Assembly: GCF_000369405.1 (NCBI RefSeq)
Contig: NZ_KB850000.1
Location: forward strand, 496,001 to 560,000
DNA: 64,000 bases
Direction: 5' to 3'
Source of the DNA: Acinetobacter sp. ANC 3929
Lineage (GTDB): Bacteria > Pseudomonadota > Gammaproteobacteria > Pseudomonadales > Moraxellaceae
The notes under the pieces were generated by a model, which ran no database searches, was not told the DNA's origin, and saw nothing but the letters and a program-made list of their open reading frames with translations. Shown piece after piece: positions 1-8,692 of the stretch. Position 1 is the stretch's first letter. Each line of letters starts with the position of its first letter. The position numbers and the translations under genes were made by a program.

Positions 1-85
1 CTCATAACAATACAAAGGCTGATGTGTGCTGAGAAAACAGGAGGTTTTAACTTGGTAAACTATAGACACTCATCAGGAGTTTACC

Positions 86-385
86 ATGAGCAAGAAACAG
101 AAGACTTACACCGCAGAATTTAAAGTTGAAGCAATAAAATTGATTGAAGCCAATCAAGGCAATGTATCGGAAACAGCCAGACAACTTGGCATTTCAATGC
201 AAACTCTTTCAAATTGGAATAATAAAGCAAAGACTGGCACCTTAGCAGGCACTAAACAATATTCACCTGATCTAAATGCCTTACTCGAAGAAAATAAAAA
301 GCTCAAACAACAGCTCAAAACAGCTGAAATGGAACGTGAATTTCTAAAAAAGGCAGCAGCGTACTTTGCGAAAGAAAGTCAGTAA
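86..385 (+). CDS. IS3-family transposase OrfA (HTH)
   Basis: A 99-residue N-terminal transposase subunit. It begins with a basic helix-turn-helix segment (around residues 8-50: TAEFKVEAIKLIE, then NVSETARQLGISMQTLSNW) of the HTH_Tnp_1/IS3 OrfA type, followed by a leucine-rich coiled segment (residues 65-90) used for dimerisation. In the family it binds the terminal repeats and, when frameshifted into OrfB, makes the active transposase. Near its end lies A-AAA-AAG at 346-352, with the heptamer in the correct phase for -1 slippage. The downstream frame is open from there through orfB, so an OrfAB fusion of about 384 residues is expected. Confidence 0.93.
   Translation: MSKKQKTYTAEFKVEAIKLIEANQGNVSETARQLGISMQTLSNWNNKAKTGTLAGTKQYSPDLNALLEENKKLKQQLKTAEMEREFLKKAAAYFAKESQ
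346..352 (+). promoter_or_regulatory. Programmed -1 frameshift site A6G
   Basis: AAAAAAG in the phase A AAA AAG relative to orfA. The orfB frame is -1 relative to orfA and has no stop between this site and the orfB ATG at 397. This is the standard IS3-family arrangement for OrfAB production. Confidence 0.8.
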
Positions 386-396
386 GGTACGCCTAT

Positions 397-1251
397 ATGA
401 AACAGCAAAGACATTTATTCCCGATTAGCTTTATGGCTAGATTACTTCACGTTTCAGTGTCACGATTTTATGATTGGCTAAAACGAGGCATGAATAAAAG
501 ATTGGTTCAGCGAAATCAACAGACAATTTTGGTCAAAATAGCTCATGAGGAAACTAAACAAAGCTATGGCTATATTCGATTAACTAAGCATTTACAAGCG
601 CAAGGTATCAAAATCAGTACGTATGCTGTACGTCAAATAAAAAAGCTCAACCAGCTGTATTGTAAGCGTCATAAGCGTTTCAAAAGAACTACGAAGAGTG
701 ATCATAATCGAGCGATCTACGCAAATTTACTAGAGCAACAGTTTTCAATGACTAAGCCCAATCTTGCATGGTCAAGCGATATTACATACATTTGGACTGC
801 TGAAGGTTGGTTATACTTGGCAGCAGTAAAAGACCTGTACACGAAACAAGTGGTTGGCTATAGCTTAAATGAGCGTATGACCGCACAACTTGTTTGCAAT
901 GCACTGACTATGGCGATTCGTAATCAAAAACCAACGAAAGGCTTAATTGTTCATTCGGACAGAGGCAGCCAATATTGCAGCCATGAATATCGAAAGATAC
1001 TGGAAAAATGTGATTTTCAAGGTTCAATGAGCAAACGTGGGGACTGTTACGATAATGCACCGATTGAAAGTTTCTGGGGCATACTCAAGAATGAATTAGT
1101 GCATCATTGCAACTATAAAACCAGAGATGAAGCTAAAGCAGATATTACAAAATACATTGTGTTATTTTATAATCAGCGAAGAATTCAAAAGAGTTTGGAT
1201 TTTAAAACGCCAAATCAAATAGCAGAGAACTTTTATCGGTTAGCTGCCTAG
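397..1251 (+). CDS. IS3-family transposase OrfB (DDE integrase core)
   Basis: A 284-residue catalytic part of the transposase. An HTH_21-like segment (HEETKQSYGYIRLTKHL, about residue 51) precedes an rve-type RNase H fold. The DDE residues are visible in SSDITYIW, VHSDRGSQY and the E of NAPIESFWGILKNE, and the end has the typical FYNQRRIQKSLDFKTP block. It probably acts as an OrfAB fusion made by the frameshift at 346-352, because its own ATG has only a weak ribosome site. No stop or indel is seen, so it looks functional. Confidence 0.95.
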   Translation: MKQQRHLFPISFMARLLHVSVSRFYDWLKRGMNKRLVQRNQQTILVKIAHEETKQSYGYIRLTKHLQAQGIKISTYAVRQIKKLNQLYCKRHKRFKRTTKSDHNRAIYANLLEQQFSMTKPNLAWSSDITYIWTAEGWLYLAAVKDLYTKQVVGYSLNERMTAQLVCNALTMAIRNQKPTKGLIVHSDRGSQYCSHEYRKILEKCDFQGSMSKRGDCYDNAPIESFWGILKNELVHHCNYKTRDEAKADITKYIVLFYNQRRIQKSLDFKTPNQIAENFYRLAA

Positions 1252-1357
1252 CATATCCCAAGTGAAAGTCTCCTGCTAATTCAGCACATATCAGGCTAAG
1301 TAAACATAAAGTTTTATTCATCTTTCAACTCTCTAGTATGTATTCAATATTTCAGTG

Positions 1358-2413
1358 TTAATGATGTAATTGTGGGCCAAGAAATTCAAATGGTTTGGCG
1401 AGTTTAAATTGATTTGTTGCATCACCTGCAAAGGTATTTTGTTGATCTTTACCTAGATCAAGTTTACGCGTTAAACCATCCTTAAAGTTAATTTTCTTTA
1501 AATCTATCCAAAATACATTGGGTGAAACTGCTGATTCAAAGAAATAGAGTTGCTGTTTATGATCAGCAACTGTTCGCCAGCGCGTCGAGGATATATTGGG
1601 TTCTTCAGCGGTATTTAAGCCGTAGGGAACAGATGCATTACGAATAACGCTAAAAACGGACGCTAAGGCATCTTTAGGATTGTCATTTTTAGGAATGGTA
1701 TTGATATAAAACGATGCACGGGCAAATCGATCAGCAGCCCGATTGGTACCTGGCAGCATCACGGTTCCACCAATTTGCTGCCAATAGGTATTGAGTGCGA
1801 GTTGTTGATCAAATGTTGGCGAGTTAGTCATGACTTGATATTTTTTATCATGATGAATGACTTGTTTGCCCCCAATGTATTCAATAATGGCACTGTCACC
1901 CGTTTTATCTGAAATAGAGAGGTGTAACGTTGCGAGTCGTTGTTCACCAGGCACACTGTCGGTAATCAGATCAAAAGGTTCTTTTTCTAAAGCACGAACA
2001 GCTTCAGAAACGGTTGCGTAATTATCGAGCACATATTGTGCCCAAGCGGAAATACTCAACTGTGGTTTATTCGATTTTTTTGTATCTGGATATTGTGACT
2101 CGACTAGCCATAACACGTTAGCGACCAGACCTGCTTCATTCATTCCGTCGGTTGTTGAGATGTCATAACCCGTGGCAATCACACTGCCGTACTTGGCTTT
2201 CCATTGCAGCGATTTTGGTCCGGCATTGCTGTCGCGAAGTACACCACTTGGTAAAATCCATAGATTGGTTCCCACATCGACCTTCCAGTCCATTGAGCGC
2301 GCCGTGATGATATGGTCGTTATTTCCTAAATAGACTGCACGGGTACAGGCGTGGCTGGTTTGTAGAGTTAAAGACGATGCGAGAAATGAAAGGCATAATA
2401 TTTTTTTAAACAC
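1358..2413 (-). CDS. Secreted linear amide C-N hydrolase (choloylglycine hydrolase family)
   Basis: A 351-residue Ntn-hydrolase of the penicillin V acylase / bile-salt hydrolase family. A signal peptide (MFKKILCLSFLASSLTLQTSHA) ends directly before Cys23, the expected autocatalytic N-terminal nucleophile (CTRAVYLG), so cleavage would expose the catalytic thiol. The family motifs RSMDW and GMNEAGLV follow. It starts with GTG, and GGAG lies 8 nt upstream in the transcript. The natural substrate cannot be told: bile salts, penicillin V and N-acyl homoserine lactones are all known for relatives. A Fur-box-like sequence lies just upstream (2438-2456), which may mean iron regulation. Confidence 0.85.
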   Translation of the reverse strand: MFKKILCLSFLASSLTLQTSHACTRAVYLGNNDHIITARSMDWKVDVGTNLWILPSGVLRDSNAGPKSLQWKAKYGSVIATGYDISTTDGMNEAGLVANVLWLVESQYPDTKKSNKPQLSISAWAQYVLDNYATVSEAVRALEKEPFDLITDSVPGEQRLATLHLSISDKTGDSAIIEYIGGKQVIHHDKKYQVMTNSPTFDQQLALNTYWQQIGGTVMLPGTNRAADRFARASFYINTIPKNDNPKDALASVFSVIRNASVPYGLNTAEEPNISSTRWRTVADHKQQLYFFESAVSPNVFWIDLKKINFKDGLTRKLDLGKDQQNTFAGDATNQFKLAKPFEFLGPQLHH

Positions 2414-2437
2414 AAGTTGTGCTCCATATTGTTGTAT

Positions 2438-2456
2438 GAAAATGATTTCTATTAAA
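2438..2456 (-). promoter_or_regulatory. Possible Fur box upstream of the amide hydrolase
   Basis: The minus strand reads TTTAATAGAAATCATTTTC, matching the classical 19-mer GATAATGATAATCATTATC at 13 positions, including nearly all of the right half. It lies 25-43 bases upstream of the GTG start. Inference from sequence likeness only. Confidence 0.35.
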
Positions 2457-2611
2457 TATTTTTATAAAGAGTTCGCTTTAAGTCTATTAAAAAAGAATTC
2501 TTATTCAAGCATTAAAATGTAATCATTATAAAAAGTAGGGTTTTTTTTAAATTCTATATTTTAGATAAGTATGGATAGAGAATAATCTCTATCCATATAA
2601 AAATGAAGGTT

Positions 2612-3778
2612 CTAGTTTTCGTTTGGTGGTAATAACATTACAATGGCCGTATTAAGCAGCGTTGTGATGTCTTCTAGCATCTCTATTTGATTAAATCGTT
2701 CATCTAGCAATAGGCTCTCACCATCTGCAATTTGCTTCAAAAATGGAGTAAATGCTTCTGATATGCAAATCGTATCGCCATTTGCCCAAAACTCAAGCGA
2801 CTGGTCTTGTTTTCTGTAAAGCAATCTAGAAGCGGGCTCTAAAATGATTTGGTAATCGGCACCAATTACTTCGGCTACATCATTGGCATCAACTTCTTCA
2901 GGCTCTGGAATATTGTTCGGATAACTTGCTTCACTCATATAAGCCATGATTGCTGCATCAAATTCAGGCGCTTGCGTGAGATAGTCTAATAATTGAGTTT
3001 TTAAGTAAGCAAATTCAGTAGTATTAATTTCACCCAAATGTGCAGTCTGTTGACGTACGATATCGATCAATGGATTTTTGAGTGAAGTGTTTTCCGAAAA
3101 TTTATCACTGACCTGATCAATCATTTCTGAAAGGTTTGGCATACGGAAGCCAAAGGAGAAGGTTAAGCAATCATCTTCTGCTACGCCATAATGTGCGAGG
3201 CCAGGCGGTACATAAAGTAAATCACCAGGTGCAAGCACTTCATCAAATTGTACATCTATTTCAGGTAATAGCTTTAATGGCTGGTCAGGAATGAATTGAG
3301 TTGATTCATCACACATTTGCCCCAATTGCCAACGACGGTGACCATGACCTTGTACCAAGAACACATCATAAAAATCGAAGTGTTTCCCGACTGAACCGCC
3401 TTGAGGGGCATAAGACACCATGATGTCATCACGACGCCATTGCGGAATAAAAGGAAATTTTTTCCATAGTTCAGCAATATCAAACGAATAATGATCTACG
3501 GCTTGAACCAAAAGCGTCCAAAGGTTGGGTAGTTTTTGGAAATCACCTTTGGTCAGTGGTGATGACTTTACATGCCATTCGTTTGGATTTTTATTTTTTT
3601 GACGAATTAAGCGAGCAGTCACATGTTCTTCTAGAGCCAATTCCTGAACGTCAGTTGGCTCTAATAAGCCAATAATTTCTGGCATCGCATTACGGACCAA
3701 TAATGGCTTTTTCTGCCAATATTCATTAAGAAACTGTTCTGCGGTAATGCCGCCGAGTACCGCTAAAGATTGAGACAT
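2612..3778 (-). CDS. roxA: JmjC/cupin 2-oxoglutarate oxygenase, probable ribosomal protein uL16 arginine hydroxylase
   Basis: A 388-residue member of the YcfD/RoxA group, Fe(II)/2-oxoglutarate oxygenases that hydroxylate an arginine of ribosomal protein uL16. The N-terminal FLNEYWQKKPLLVRNA block is typical. The iron site is visible as HFD (GGSVGKHFDFYDVF) with the distal His in PGLAHYGV. The C-terminal part fits the winged-helix dimer domain of this group. The start was set at the second ATG (MSQSLAVLGG), which fits the family N-terminus; an ATG 21 bases upstream has no better ribosome site. It is divergent from dnaX. Substrate assignment rests on family membership. Confidence 0.82.
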   Translation of the reverse strand: MSQSLAVLGGITAEQFLNEYWQKKPLLVRNAMPEIIGLLEPTDVQELALEEHVTARLIRQKNKNPNEWHVKSSPLTKGDFQKLPNLWTLLVQAVDHYSFDIAELWKKFPFIPQWRRDDIMVSYAPQGGSVGKHFDFYDVFLVQGHGHRRWQLGQMCDESTQFIPDQPLKLLPEIDVQFDEVLAPGDLLYVPPGLAHYGVAEDDCLTFSFGFRMPNLSEMIDQVSDKFSENTSLKNPLIDIVRQQTAHLGEINTTEFAYLKTQLLDYLTQAPEFDAAIMAYMSEASYPNNIPEPEEVDANDVAEVIGADYQIILEPASRLLYRKQDQSLEFWANGDTICISEAFTPFLKQIADGESLLLDERFNQIEMLEDITTLLNTAIVMLLPPNEN

Positions 3779-3980
3779 GGGAAATGAAACCAACAACATA
3801 TAAATTGGTGCATATTGTCACTTGAGTTGAATATTGACGCAAGTCTTGTGTAAAAGTGATGAAATACTTGGAAATCACCATTAAAAGTAAAGGAATGTAT
3901 TTAATCTTGATCAATTAGATGCGTATTCGTTCACAGCCTTTCAAAAAAACAGTATCCTTAAGATGCAAAAAGGAGCATAC

Positions 3981-5969
3981 ATGTATCAAGTACTGGCAAG
4001 AAAATACCGTCCACGTAATTTCAATGAGTTAGTGGGGCAAAACCATGTTTCTCGTGCTTTAACCAGCGCGCTAGAACGCGGTCGCTTGCATCATGCTTAT
4101 TTGTTTACGGGAACGCGTGGCGTCGGGAAAACCACGATTGCCCGTATTTTAGCCAAATGCTTAAACTGTGAAACGGGCGTTACTTCGACGCCGTGTGAGG
4201 TCTGTGCAACCTGTAAGGCGGTAAATGAAGGCCGTTTTATTGATTTAATTGAAATTGATGCTGCTTCACGAACCAAAGTTGAAGACACTCGTGAGCTACT
4301 CGACAATGTTCCTTATGCTCCGACTCAAGGCCGTTTTAAAGTCTACCTGATTGATGAAGTGCACATGCTTTCAACGCACTCATTCAATGCATTGTTAAAA
4401 ACATTGGAAGAACCGCCTGAGCATGTGAAATTCTTGTTTGCGACTACAGATCCACAAAAATTACCAATTACGGTGATTTCACGTTGCTTGCAATTCACCT
4501 TGCGTCCGCTGGCAGTTGATGAAATTACCGAGCATTTGACGGCGATTTTAACGAAAGAAAATATTGACGCTGATCAAAATGCAATTTGGCAAATTGCTGA
4601 GTCTGCACAGGGTTCATTGCGTGATGCCTTATCTTTAACGGATCAAGCGATTGCCTATGGTCAGGGGGCAGTACATCATCAAGATGTCAAAGACATGTTG
4701 GGGCTGATTGACCGAACCATTATTTATGATTTGATTTTAGCAATTCATCAAAATCAGCAAGCCAATGTCAGTCAGTTATTGTTGCAGTTTAGACAACAAG
4801 CTTTAGATGTTTCTTTAGTGCTAGATCAACTGGTTTCAACGTTGCATGAATTGGCGCTGTTGCAGTATTTACCTGATCTTGCTTTGAAATATAGTGAAGA
4901 AATTAATCAGAAAATTTTGCAACTTTCAAAACTTATTTCTGCTCAGGATTTACAGCTTTATTATCAAATTGCCTGTAAAGGGCGTACTGAGTTGCAACTT
5001 GCTGTGACTCAGGAGCAAGGATTTGAAATGACTGTCTTGCGCTTATTGGCATTCAGACCAATGACCCTCAATGAAGTCACAGTCAGCGCAGCGCCTGTAA
5101 TGCAAATTGCAACTAGCAGCGTTCAACCAGCCGCTCAAAACTCGGCTCTAGAAAGTCAGCTTGCGGTTCAACAAGAAACCGTTATGGTTGAACCTGAACC
5201 TGAACCTGAACCTGAACCTGAACCTGAACCTGAACCTGAACCTGTTGCACAAAATCCAGATAGCAGCTTGATGGTGTTTGATGCAGAAGATGGGCAGTTA
5301 ATTGGATTTGATGTTTCAGTGTCAGCAGAAACAGTTCAGTCGAGCATTACAGATTCGGATGAGGTTTTAATTTTCCCTGTTGAACAGAATCTTGAAGCAT
5401 CTGCTCAAGTAGACGATCTGCATCTTGATCATCAACCTGTAGTGACACCAGAACACTTTGTTCCGGTCATTGATGAACAGCTTGTAGAAACAGTTGTCGA
5501 ATCAACAGCAATTGTGGTTTCTTCTACTCAAGAACAGTCAAGCAGCTTAATGCCTCAAGATATTCTAAAGTTGCCGGAGCAGACATTAGAAGGTGAATGG
5601 AATCTGGAAAAATGGGAATACTGGTTTAGAACCAGTCAGCTTTCACCAGCTGTGCAAGAGTTAGCACAGCATGGCATTATGCAAGGCCAAATTAATGGGG
5701 CTTCTGTATTCCATATTCCACAACAATATGAAGGTATGCTGTCACAATTACAGCATGGCTTAGAAGATGCCTTAAAATCACAATGGTCGAATACACAATT
5801 TGATGTGCAATATGGTGAAGTGAGTTCAAGTACGCCATTAATCATGCAAAATGCACGTAAGGAAAAAGCCTTTAATCGTGCAGTTGAATTGCTACATCAG
5901 GAACCGACAATTAAAAGTTTGGTGGAAACCTTTGATGCAGAACTTCATCAAGTTCAATTAAAACCTTGA
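3981..5969 (+). CDS. dnaX: DNA polymerase III subunits gamma/tau
   Basis: A 662-residue clamp-loader ATPase (tau; gamma is a shorter form in some bacteria). An AAA+ domain fills roughly residues 1-240: Walker A GTRGVGKTT, a four-Cys zinc module (CLNC, CEVCATC), the LIDEVHML Walker B region, and SRC. The clamp-loader collar follows, then a long acidic linker containing (Glu-Pro)9, then a tau C-terminal domain (WNLEKWEYWFR to the end). The ATG at 3981 is preferred over the in-frame ATG at 3963 because AAAGGAG lies immediately upstream with good spacing and MYQVLARKYRP is the conserved start. No obvious internal gamma frameshift signal was sought in detail. Confidence 0.97.
   Translation: MYQVLARKYRPRNFNELVGQNHVSRALTSALERGRLHHAYLFTGTRGVGKTTIARILAKCLNCETGVTSTPCEVCATCKAVNEGRFIDLIEIDAASRTKVEDTRELLDNVPYAPTQGRFKVYLIDEVHMLSTHSFNALLKTLEEPPEHVKFLFATTDPQKLPITVISRCLQFTLRPLAVDEITEHLTAILTKENIDADQNAIWQIAESAQGSLRDALSLTDQAIAYGQGAVHHQDVKDMLGLIDRTIIYDLILAIHQNQQANVSQLLLQFRQQALDVSLVLDQLVSTLHELALLQYLPDLALKYSEEINQKILQLSKLISAQDLQLYYQIACKGRTELQLAVTQEQGFEMTVLRLLAFRPMTLNEVTVSAAPVMQIATSSVQPAAQNSALESQLAVQQETVMVEPEPEPEPEPEPEPEPEPVAQNPDSSLMVFDAEDGQLIGFDVSVSAETVQSSITDSDEVLIFPVEQNLEASAQVDDLHLDHQPVVTPEHFVPVIDEQLVETVVESTAIVVSSTQEQSSSLMPQDILKLPEQTLEGEWNLEKWEYWFRTSQLSPAVQELAQHGIMQGQINGASVFHIPQQYEGMLSQLQHGLEDALKSQWSNTQFDVQYGEVSSSTPLIMQNARKEKAFNRAVELLHQEPTIKSLVETFDAELHQVQLKP
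5190..5243 (+). repeat. Hexanucleotide tandem repeat GAACCT x9 in dnaX
   Basis: Nine perfect copies of GAACCT encode (Glu-Pro)9 in the tau linker. Copy changes keep the frame, so the linker length could vary between strains by slippage. Confidence 0.97.
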
Positions 5970-5979
5970 TTGGTACAAG

Positions 5980-6006
5980 AAAGGCCGAGTTTTTATCTTT
6001 GCCTTT
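5980..6006. terminator. Weak bidirectional terminator between dnaX and the thioesterase gene
   Basis: AAAGGC (5980-5985) pairs with GCCTTT (6001-6006), followed by further T residues, between two convergent genes. The stem is short, so confidence is modest. Confidence 0.4.
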
Positions 6007-6011
6007 TTTGT

Positions 6012-6452
6012 TTAATCGATCAGTAAATATTGACTTAATGTATCCCGCATTGCTTGTGGAATGGCGGTACTTTTTCGATTTTCTCGATCAACAAATACAT
6101 GCACAAAATGTCCTTGGGCGGCTGCTTCGAGTTGATCTTGTTTAAAAATCGCCAACTCGTATCTGAGTGATGAATTGCCAATTTTACCAATGGCTACGCC
6201 GACCTCGATCACTTCTGGAAAGGACAATTCCTGTAAGAAACTGCAAGCTGAATCCACCACTAAACCAATGATTTCACTGTTGTGAATATCAAATCCTGTT
6301 TTCTGAATCAGTAAGGTGTTGGCAGCAGTATCAAAATAACTATAGTAGGTCACGTTGTTGACATGGCCATAGATATCATTGTCTGCCCAACGAGTTTGGA
6401 TGGGGAAAAGGAACTTGAATTGTTCACGTCGTTTTAAGGTTGGTTTGGTCAT
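6012..6452 (-). CDS. Acyl-CoA thioesterase, 4-hydroxybenzoyl-CoA thioesterase (hotdog) family
   Basis: A 146-residue single hotdog domain of the YbgC/FadM type. The diagnostic TRWADNDIYGHVNNVTYYSYFDTA contains the catalytic Asp of the family (D in DIYGHVNN). Relatives hydrolyse short, medium or aromatic acyl-CoAs in the cytoplasm; the substrate here is not deducible. Its ATG overlaps the stop of the upstream iron-type alcohol dehydrogenase (shared ATGA at 6449-6452), so the two genes are translationally coupled and probably act on the same metabolites. Confidence 0.85.
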   Translation of the reverse strand: MTKPTLKRREQFKFLFPIQTRWADNDIYGHVNNVTYYSYFDTAANTLLIQKTGFDIHNSEIIGLVVDSACSFLQELSFPEVIEVGVAIGKIGNSSLRYELAIFKQDQLEAAAQGHFVHVFVDRENRKSTAIPQAMRDTLSQYLLID

Positions 6453-7609
6453 GCATAAATCGCCTGATAAATCTGTAAAGCATCTTGCTCAGTCATTTCT
6501 CTTGGGTTGTTTTGCAACAGTCGGGTTTGCAGCATGGCATCCTTTGCCAGTTGTGGAAGTTTCGCTTCTGGAATATCCAAATCCTTCAATTTTAGGGTCA
6601 AGCCGCTTTGATCCAAATGATTTTGCATATGGTCAATAAACAGATCACATAAACCATCGATACAACCTGTACTGCGTGGATCCAATAGTTGCATTAACTC
6701 CGCGTAATGTTGTTTGGCTTTGGGCGCATTGAACTTTAACACTTCAACCAACACCAACGCGTTGGTATGTCCGTGTGAAAGATGAAAATGTCCACCGAGT
6801 GGGTAAGCGAGGGCATGTACTGCGCCAACTGGTGCATTGGCAAAAGCTTGACCTGCTAGCATCGACCCAACCAACATATTTTGACGTGCTTCTAAATCAG
6901 CACCGTTTTTGAGTACTTTAGCCAGATTATGGTTGAGTAAGATTAAGGCATTTTTAGCCAACATATCCGCATAAAAGTTCTTTTTGATATTTGAGGTATA
7001 GGCCTCAATTGCATGAACCATCGCATCAATACCTGTGGCTGCCGTGATATGTGCAGGTAATCCTTGGGTAAAAGTTGCATCTAAAATTGCCACATCAGCA
7101 TATAAAAAAGGAGAAACTATGCCCATCTTGGTGGTTGCACCTGTGGTGACAATCGAGATAGGGGTAACTTCTGAACCTGTTCCAGCAGTTGTTGGGATGA
7201 GAATTAACGGTAAGCGTGGTGCTTGAGCTTGATTCACGCCGTAGATTTCACTCAGGGTTTGCTGTTGTTTAGGATGAGCAAGCAGCGCGATGATCTTGGC
7301 AACGTCCATGGAACTGCCACCACCAAAACCAATAATCACATCTATGTTTTCTTGCTTCGCAAAATCAACTGCTTCTAGCACAATGTGCTCAGGAGGATCG
7401 GCTTGAATATCCGAGTAAATAATACTGTTCAGATTAATCTGTTCTAAAAGCTTTAAGATTGGCAGATGTAGTTGATGCTGGATCATGCCTGCATCTGTTA
7501 CGATCAGTGCTTTATGATAATTTTGTTGTGTTAAAACACTTTTAAGTTCTTGTATCGAACCGAGTCCCGAAATGATGTTTGGAACAGTTTGAAATTGAAA
7601 CGGGTTCAT
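6449..7609 (-). CDS. Iron-containing alcohol dehydrogenase
   Basis: A 386-residue group III NAD(P)-dependent alcohol dehydrogenase. The GGGSSMDVAK nucleotide-binding motif and the iron-ligand region (ATGIDAMVHAIEAY, then GAVHALAYPLGGHFHLSHGHTNAL with the ligand histidines) are all present. The start is placed at MNPFQFQTVPNI, where AAGGATG sits 7 nt upstream; an ATG 21 bases earlier lacks this. It is the first gene of a two-gene operon with a thioesterase. It is related to but clearly different from the second Fe-ADH at 24622-25785. The substrate is unknown; oxidation or reduction of a short alcohol/aldehyde is the family role. Confidence 0.88.
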   Translation of the reverse strand: MNPFQFQTVPNIISGLGSIQELKSVLTQQNYHKALIVTDAGMIQHQLHLPILKLLEQINLNSIIYSDIQADPPEHIVLEAVDFAKQENIDVIIGFGGGSSMDVAKIIALLAHPKQQQTLSEIYGVNQAQAPRLPLILIPTTAGTGSEVTPISIVTTGATTKMGIVSPFLYADVAILDATFTQGLPAHITAATGIDAMVHAIEAYTSNIKKNFYADMLAKNALILLNHNLAKVLKNGADLEARQNMLVGSMLAGQAFANAPVGAVHALAYPLGGHFHLSHGHTNALVLVEVLKFNAPKAKQHYAELMQLLDPRSTGCIDGLCDLFIDHMQNHLDQSGLTLKLKDLDIPEAKLPQLAKDAMLQTRLLQNNPREMTEQDALQIYQAIYA

Positions 7610-7856
7610 ACATACATCCTTATTTTTCATAATAAATACAACATTTTTATATCAAGTGACTGTGGGGATCACTGCCTCAATAAATTAACATAAGACGCGC
7701 TTAAACGTGTAACTTTAAGGTGATTATGCTATCCAAATCGTCTTATAAATTGTTGGTTTTTCACCTAATTATCTTTTTGAAATTATTATATCTTATAGTG
7801 CCATGAATAGAGTTTATCGCAAAAAAGTAAGGTTATAATTTAACGAAAACAAGAAC

Positions 7857-8102
7857 CTAAGCTATAGTTTTGCAACCACTTTTCACATCACATTCTGCAA
7901 ATGTGAGTGCAATACCAACATTAGTATCGTTCCAGATAGTTTCATCCCAGATTTATGCGCTTCCTGAAGGTTGTTGATATGCAGTATTTGTAGAAGCCTC
8001 AATCTCTTATAAATAAACAAAAAGTGATTCATAAGACGATCCAAGATTGAATAGTTGTTCATCAGGATCATCATCCTTTAAATAGAACTTAAGTAAATTA
8101 AT
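7857..8102 (-). pseudogene. Remnant of an unidentified small gene with in-frame stops
   Basis: One continuous minus-strand frame reads as plausible protein but is broken by two internal stops: a segment KDDDPDEQLFNLGSSYESLF, stop, EIEASTNTAYQQPSGSA, stop, IWDETIWNDTNVGIALTFAE and onward to CKTIA and a final stop at 7857-7859. The composition (Trp, Cys, regular hydrophobic spacing) and the shared frame suggest decay of a real gene rather than chance. No start codon could be placed and no family was recognised. Confidence 0.4.
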
Positions 8103-8181
8103 TCATCGATGCAGTTTGTGGCGTTGTTAAGGTTGAATCATGCATTTATAAAGTCGATATCTAGAACAAAGAAAAGAATTC

Positions 8182-8208
8182 AAAGCTTATCGAATGATGG
8201 GCTTTTTT
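8182..8208 (+). terminator. Orphan rho-independent terminator
   Basis: AAAGCTTATC (8182-8191), loop GAAT, GATGGGCTTT (8196-8205), then more T. It closely resembles the terminator at 9178-9203. No intact plus-strand gene precedes it. Confidence 0.6.
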
Positions 8209-8270
8209 GTTGTCTTGTTATTTTCACAATAGTTTGCTTTTATGGTTATTCAATTTAATAGGAACTCATC

Positions 8271-8471
8271 ATGAAAGAAGCAATAGAACAATATCGCCAA
8301 GAACGAGCAACATTAGAAAATGAGATTTCAGATTTTCTTGAGAAGAAATTTGCTGAGTTCAAAGAAAAGACGGGTGCGGAAGTCATTCACCTTGAAGTAG
8401 AGTTTGATTCAACTGATGATGAAGATGCAGAATTCTTTATTTCGAGCGTGTTTATAGGAACTGACCTTTAA
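8271..8471 (+). CDS. Small acidic hypothetical protein
   Basis: 66 residues, highly charged. Residues 1-33 (MKEAIEQYRQERATLENEIS...) form a probable helix or coiled coil, followed by a short beta-type segment (AEVIHLEVEF) and an acidic stretch (DSTDDEDAEFF). The shape recalls small phage or plasmid accessory proteins, but no family was recognised. It has an AGGAA ribosome site 8 nt upstream and its own terminator directly after the stop, so it is a monocistronic gene. No signal peptide or membrane segment. Confidence 0.75.
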   Translation: MKEAIEQYRQERATLENEISDFLEKKFAEFKEKTGAEVIHLEVEFDSTDDEDAEFFISSVFIGTDL

Positions 8472-8487
8472 CAACGTAAAGAATGAT

Positions 8488-8514
8488 GACCTCCCTCGGG
8501 AGGTTTTCTTTTGA
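8488..8514 (+). terminator. Rho-independent terminator
   Basis: ACCTCCC / GGGAGGT hairpin with loop TC, then TTTCTTTT, just after the stop of the 66-residue gene. Confidence 0.85.
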
Positions 8515-8692
8515 TTGTTTATTTACGGTACTTATGAAGTAAATAATCATATGGCTGGATACATCATTAAGAGTCACAAGTAGGAGTTATGATTCAGCAG
8601 GATAATTATAAGTTTTTGTTTTTAATATTTAATTTGAAAAATCTCTGTAGAAATATTAAAATATACACTTGTCTTTATTTGTTTTATGTTGA

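Larger units (their letters stand above)
20..1293 (+). mobile_element. IS3-family insertion sequence, apparently intact
   Basis: A complete two-frame IS3-type element. Imperfect terminal inverted repeats can be read at 20-43 (TGATGTGTGCTGAG...) and 1270-1293; the ends are TG...CA as usual for the family. A 3-bp direct repeat GGC flanks it (17-19 and 1294-1296), which fits IS3-type target duplication. An alternative reading moves the ends in by one base and gives a 5-bp AGGCT duplication. Both ORFs are open and the frameshift signal is intact, so it is probably recently inserted or still mobile. The subgroup was not determined. Confidence 0.88.
7610..8270. other. Intergenic tract holding a decayed gene and an orphan terminator
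   Basis: AT-rich stretch with no intact gene. It holds the minus-strand gene remnant at 7857-8102 and a plus-strand hairpin with a T run at 8182-8208 that no intact gene uses. Confidence 0.6.

Noticed and set aside
5190-5243. Mobile or CRISPR-type repeat in dnaX
   Set aside because: Simple in-frame hexanucleotide array coding for Glu-Pro.
8109-8258. 49-codon plus-strand frame
   Set aside because: Runs straight through the orphan terminator hairpin and has no ribosome site.
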